Of a stretch of DNA of 64,000 nt, positions 63,660 through 64,000 are shown piece after piece. The notes under the pieces are model-generated. The model saw nothing but the letters and a program-made list of their open reading frames with translations. It was not told where the DNA came from and searched no databases. How positions within the stretch are numbered: the first letter of the stretch is position 1; the number at the start of each line of letters is the position of its first letter. Source of the DNA: Staphylococcus sp. IVB6214 (lineage in GTDB: Bacteria > Bacillota > Bacilli > Staphylococcales > Staphylococcaceae); contig NZ_CP094723.1 of the NCBI RefSeq assembly GCF_025558585.1, forward strand, positions 992,001 to 1,056,000. The letters are read 5' to 3'. The position numbers and the translations under genes are program-made.

Positions 63660-64000
63660 TTAGCCAATACCATCATGAATAATTTTATCAAGCAAAGCTT
63701 CCTTCGTATAACTTTCTGTAAAGCTTTGCATGTTTTTTATATAGTCATCTCGTGATTGTTCGAGTGTCTTTAATGATGAACTGATTGTACCGTTTGTAAG
63801 TGTTGCTTCGTCAATGGTCATCGCATATCCTTGTTGTGCAAAATAGTTGGCATTATCAATTTGATCACCGCGAGATTGATCTAAACCTAACGGAATAAGC
63901 AACATTGGAAGACGTAATGTCAAAAATTCATAAATGGCGTTAGATCCTGCACGTGAAATAACAGTATCAGTGATTGCTAAAAGGTCTGTTAACTCATCAG
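63660..64000 (-). CDS. murG: MurG, lipid II GlcNAc transferase (3' part, cut by window edge)
   Basis: Adds GlcNAc to lipid I to make lipid II at the inner membrane face. The minus-strand frame is open to the window end, so about 112 C-terminal residues of a protein near 355 are present. DLLAITDTVISRAGSNAIYE and LPMLLIPLGLD..DQIDNANYF form the UDP-sugar-binding part of the C-terminal Rossmann domain (the family usually has P-x-S-R-A-G-A-x-T/S-x-x-E). Confidence 0.93.
   Translation of the reverse strand, partial: DELTDLLAITDTVISRAGSNAIYEFLTLRLPMLLIPLGLDQSRGDQIDNANYFAQQGYAMTIDEATLTNGTISSSLKTLEQSRDDYIKNMQSFTESYTKEALLDKIIHDGIG

Overview
The window is about 64 kb of the chromosome of a Staphylococcus species. 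Protein content, gene order (mutS-mutL-glpPFKD, miaA-hfq, hflX, mprF-msrA-LCP, tyrA, femA-femB, pepF, cvfB, the lysine operon, cspA, odhAB, arlRS, murG), low G+C and femA/femB (pentaglycine cross-bridge) all point there. The proteins are clearly diverged from S. aureus, so a non-aureus species is likely; I cannot name it from the sequence.

Layout. 1-10.6 kb: mismatch repair (mutS 3' part, mutL), the GlpP antiterminator with glycerol uptake and catabolism (glpF, glpK, glpD; two GlpP-type leader terminators and one CcpA cre site), a lipase-like hydrolase, miaA and hfq. 10.8-15.9 kb: glutathione peroxidase, hflX, a PLP enzyme, and glnA-glnR on the minus strand with a GlnR operator. 15.9-22.3 kb: an accessory island with a decaying type II CRISPR-Cas locus of the S. 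aureus Cas9 kind: a 3-repeat array, a tracrRNA, a cas9 with one frameshift and one nonsense codon, and a 41-codon stub of cas1. A short toxin-like ORF and an intact IS1182-family insertion sequence follow. 22.4-38.8 kb: envelope and stress genes (AI-2E-type permease, mprF, msrA, LCP protein, tautomerase, Spo0M-like protein, SOS-controlled Y-family polymerase, tyrA, femA, femB, a 1.2 kb gene-poor gap, pepF, cvfB). 38.9-48.1 kb: an ABC-F ATPase, then a lysine riboswitch and asd-dapA-dapB-dapD-deacetylase-alr-lysA, without the aspartokinase gene that opens this operon in S. aureus. 48.2-64 kb: cspA, DUF1033, acyP, xpaC-telA, brnQ, a MoxR/VWA pair, two small proteins, odhA-odhB, arlR-arlS, a Fur-type sRNA gene matching IsrR, a PAP2 phosphatase and the 3' part of murG.

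The most unusual part is the CRISPR remnant. Its cas9 promoter carries a consensus-perfect CcpA cre site. The tracrRNA anti-repeat is preceded by a perfect 16-bp inverted repeat that copies part of the CRISPR repeat, so a long transcript could fold back on itself like a long-form tracrRNA. Cas9 keeps its visible catalytic motifs but is broken at two points, and the adaptation genes are deleted. Other points of note are the riboswitch-controlled lysine operon without lysC, the one-sided loss of ATP-site motifs in the ABC-F protein, and IsrR.
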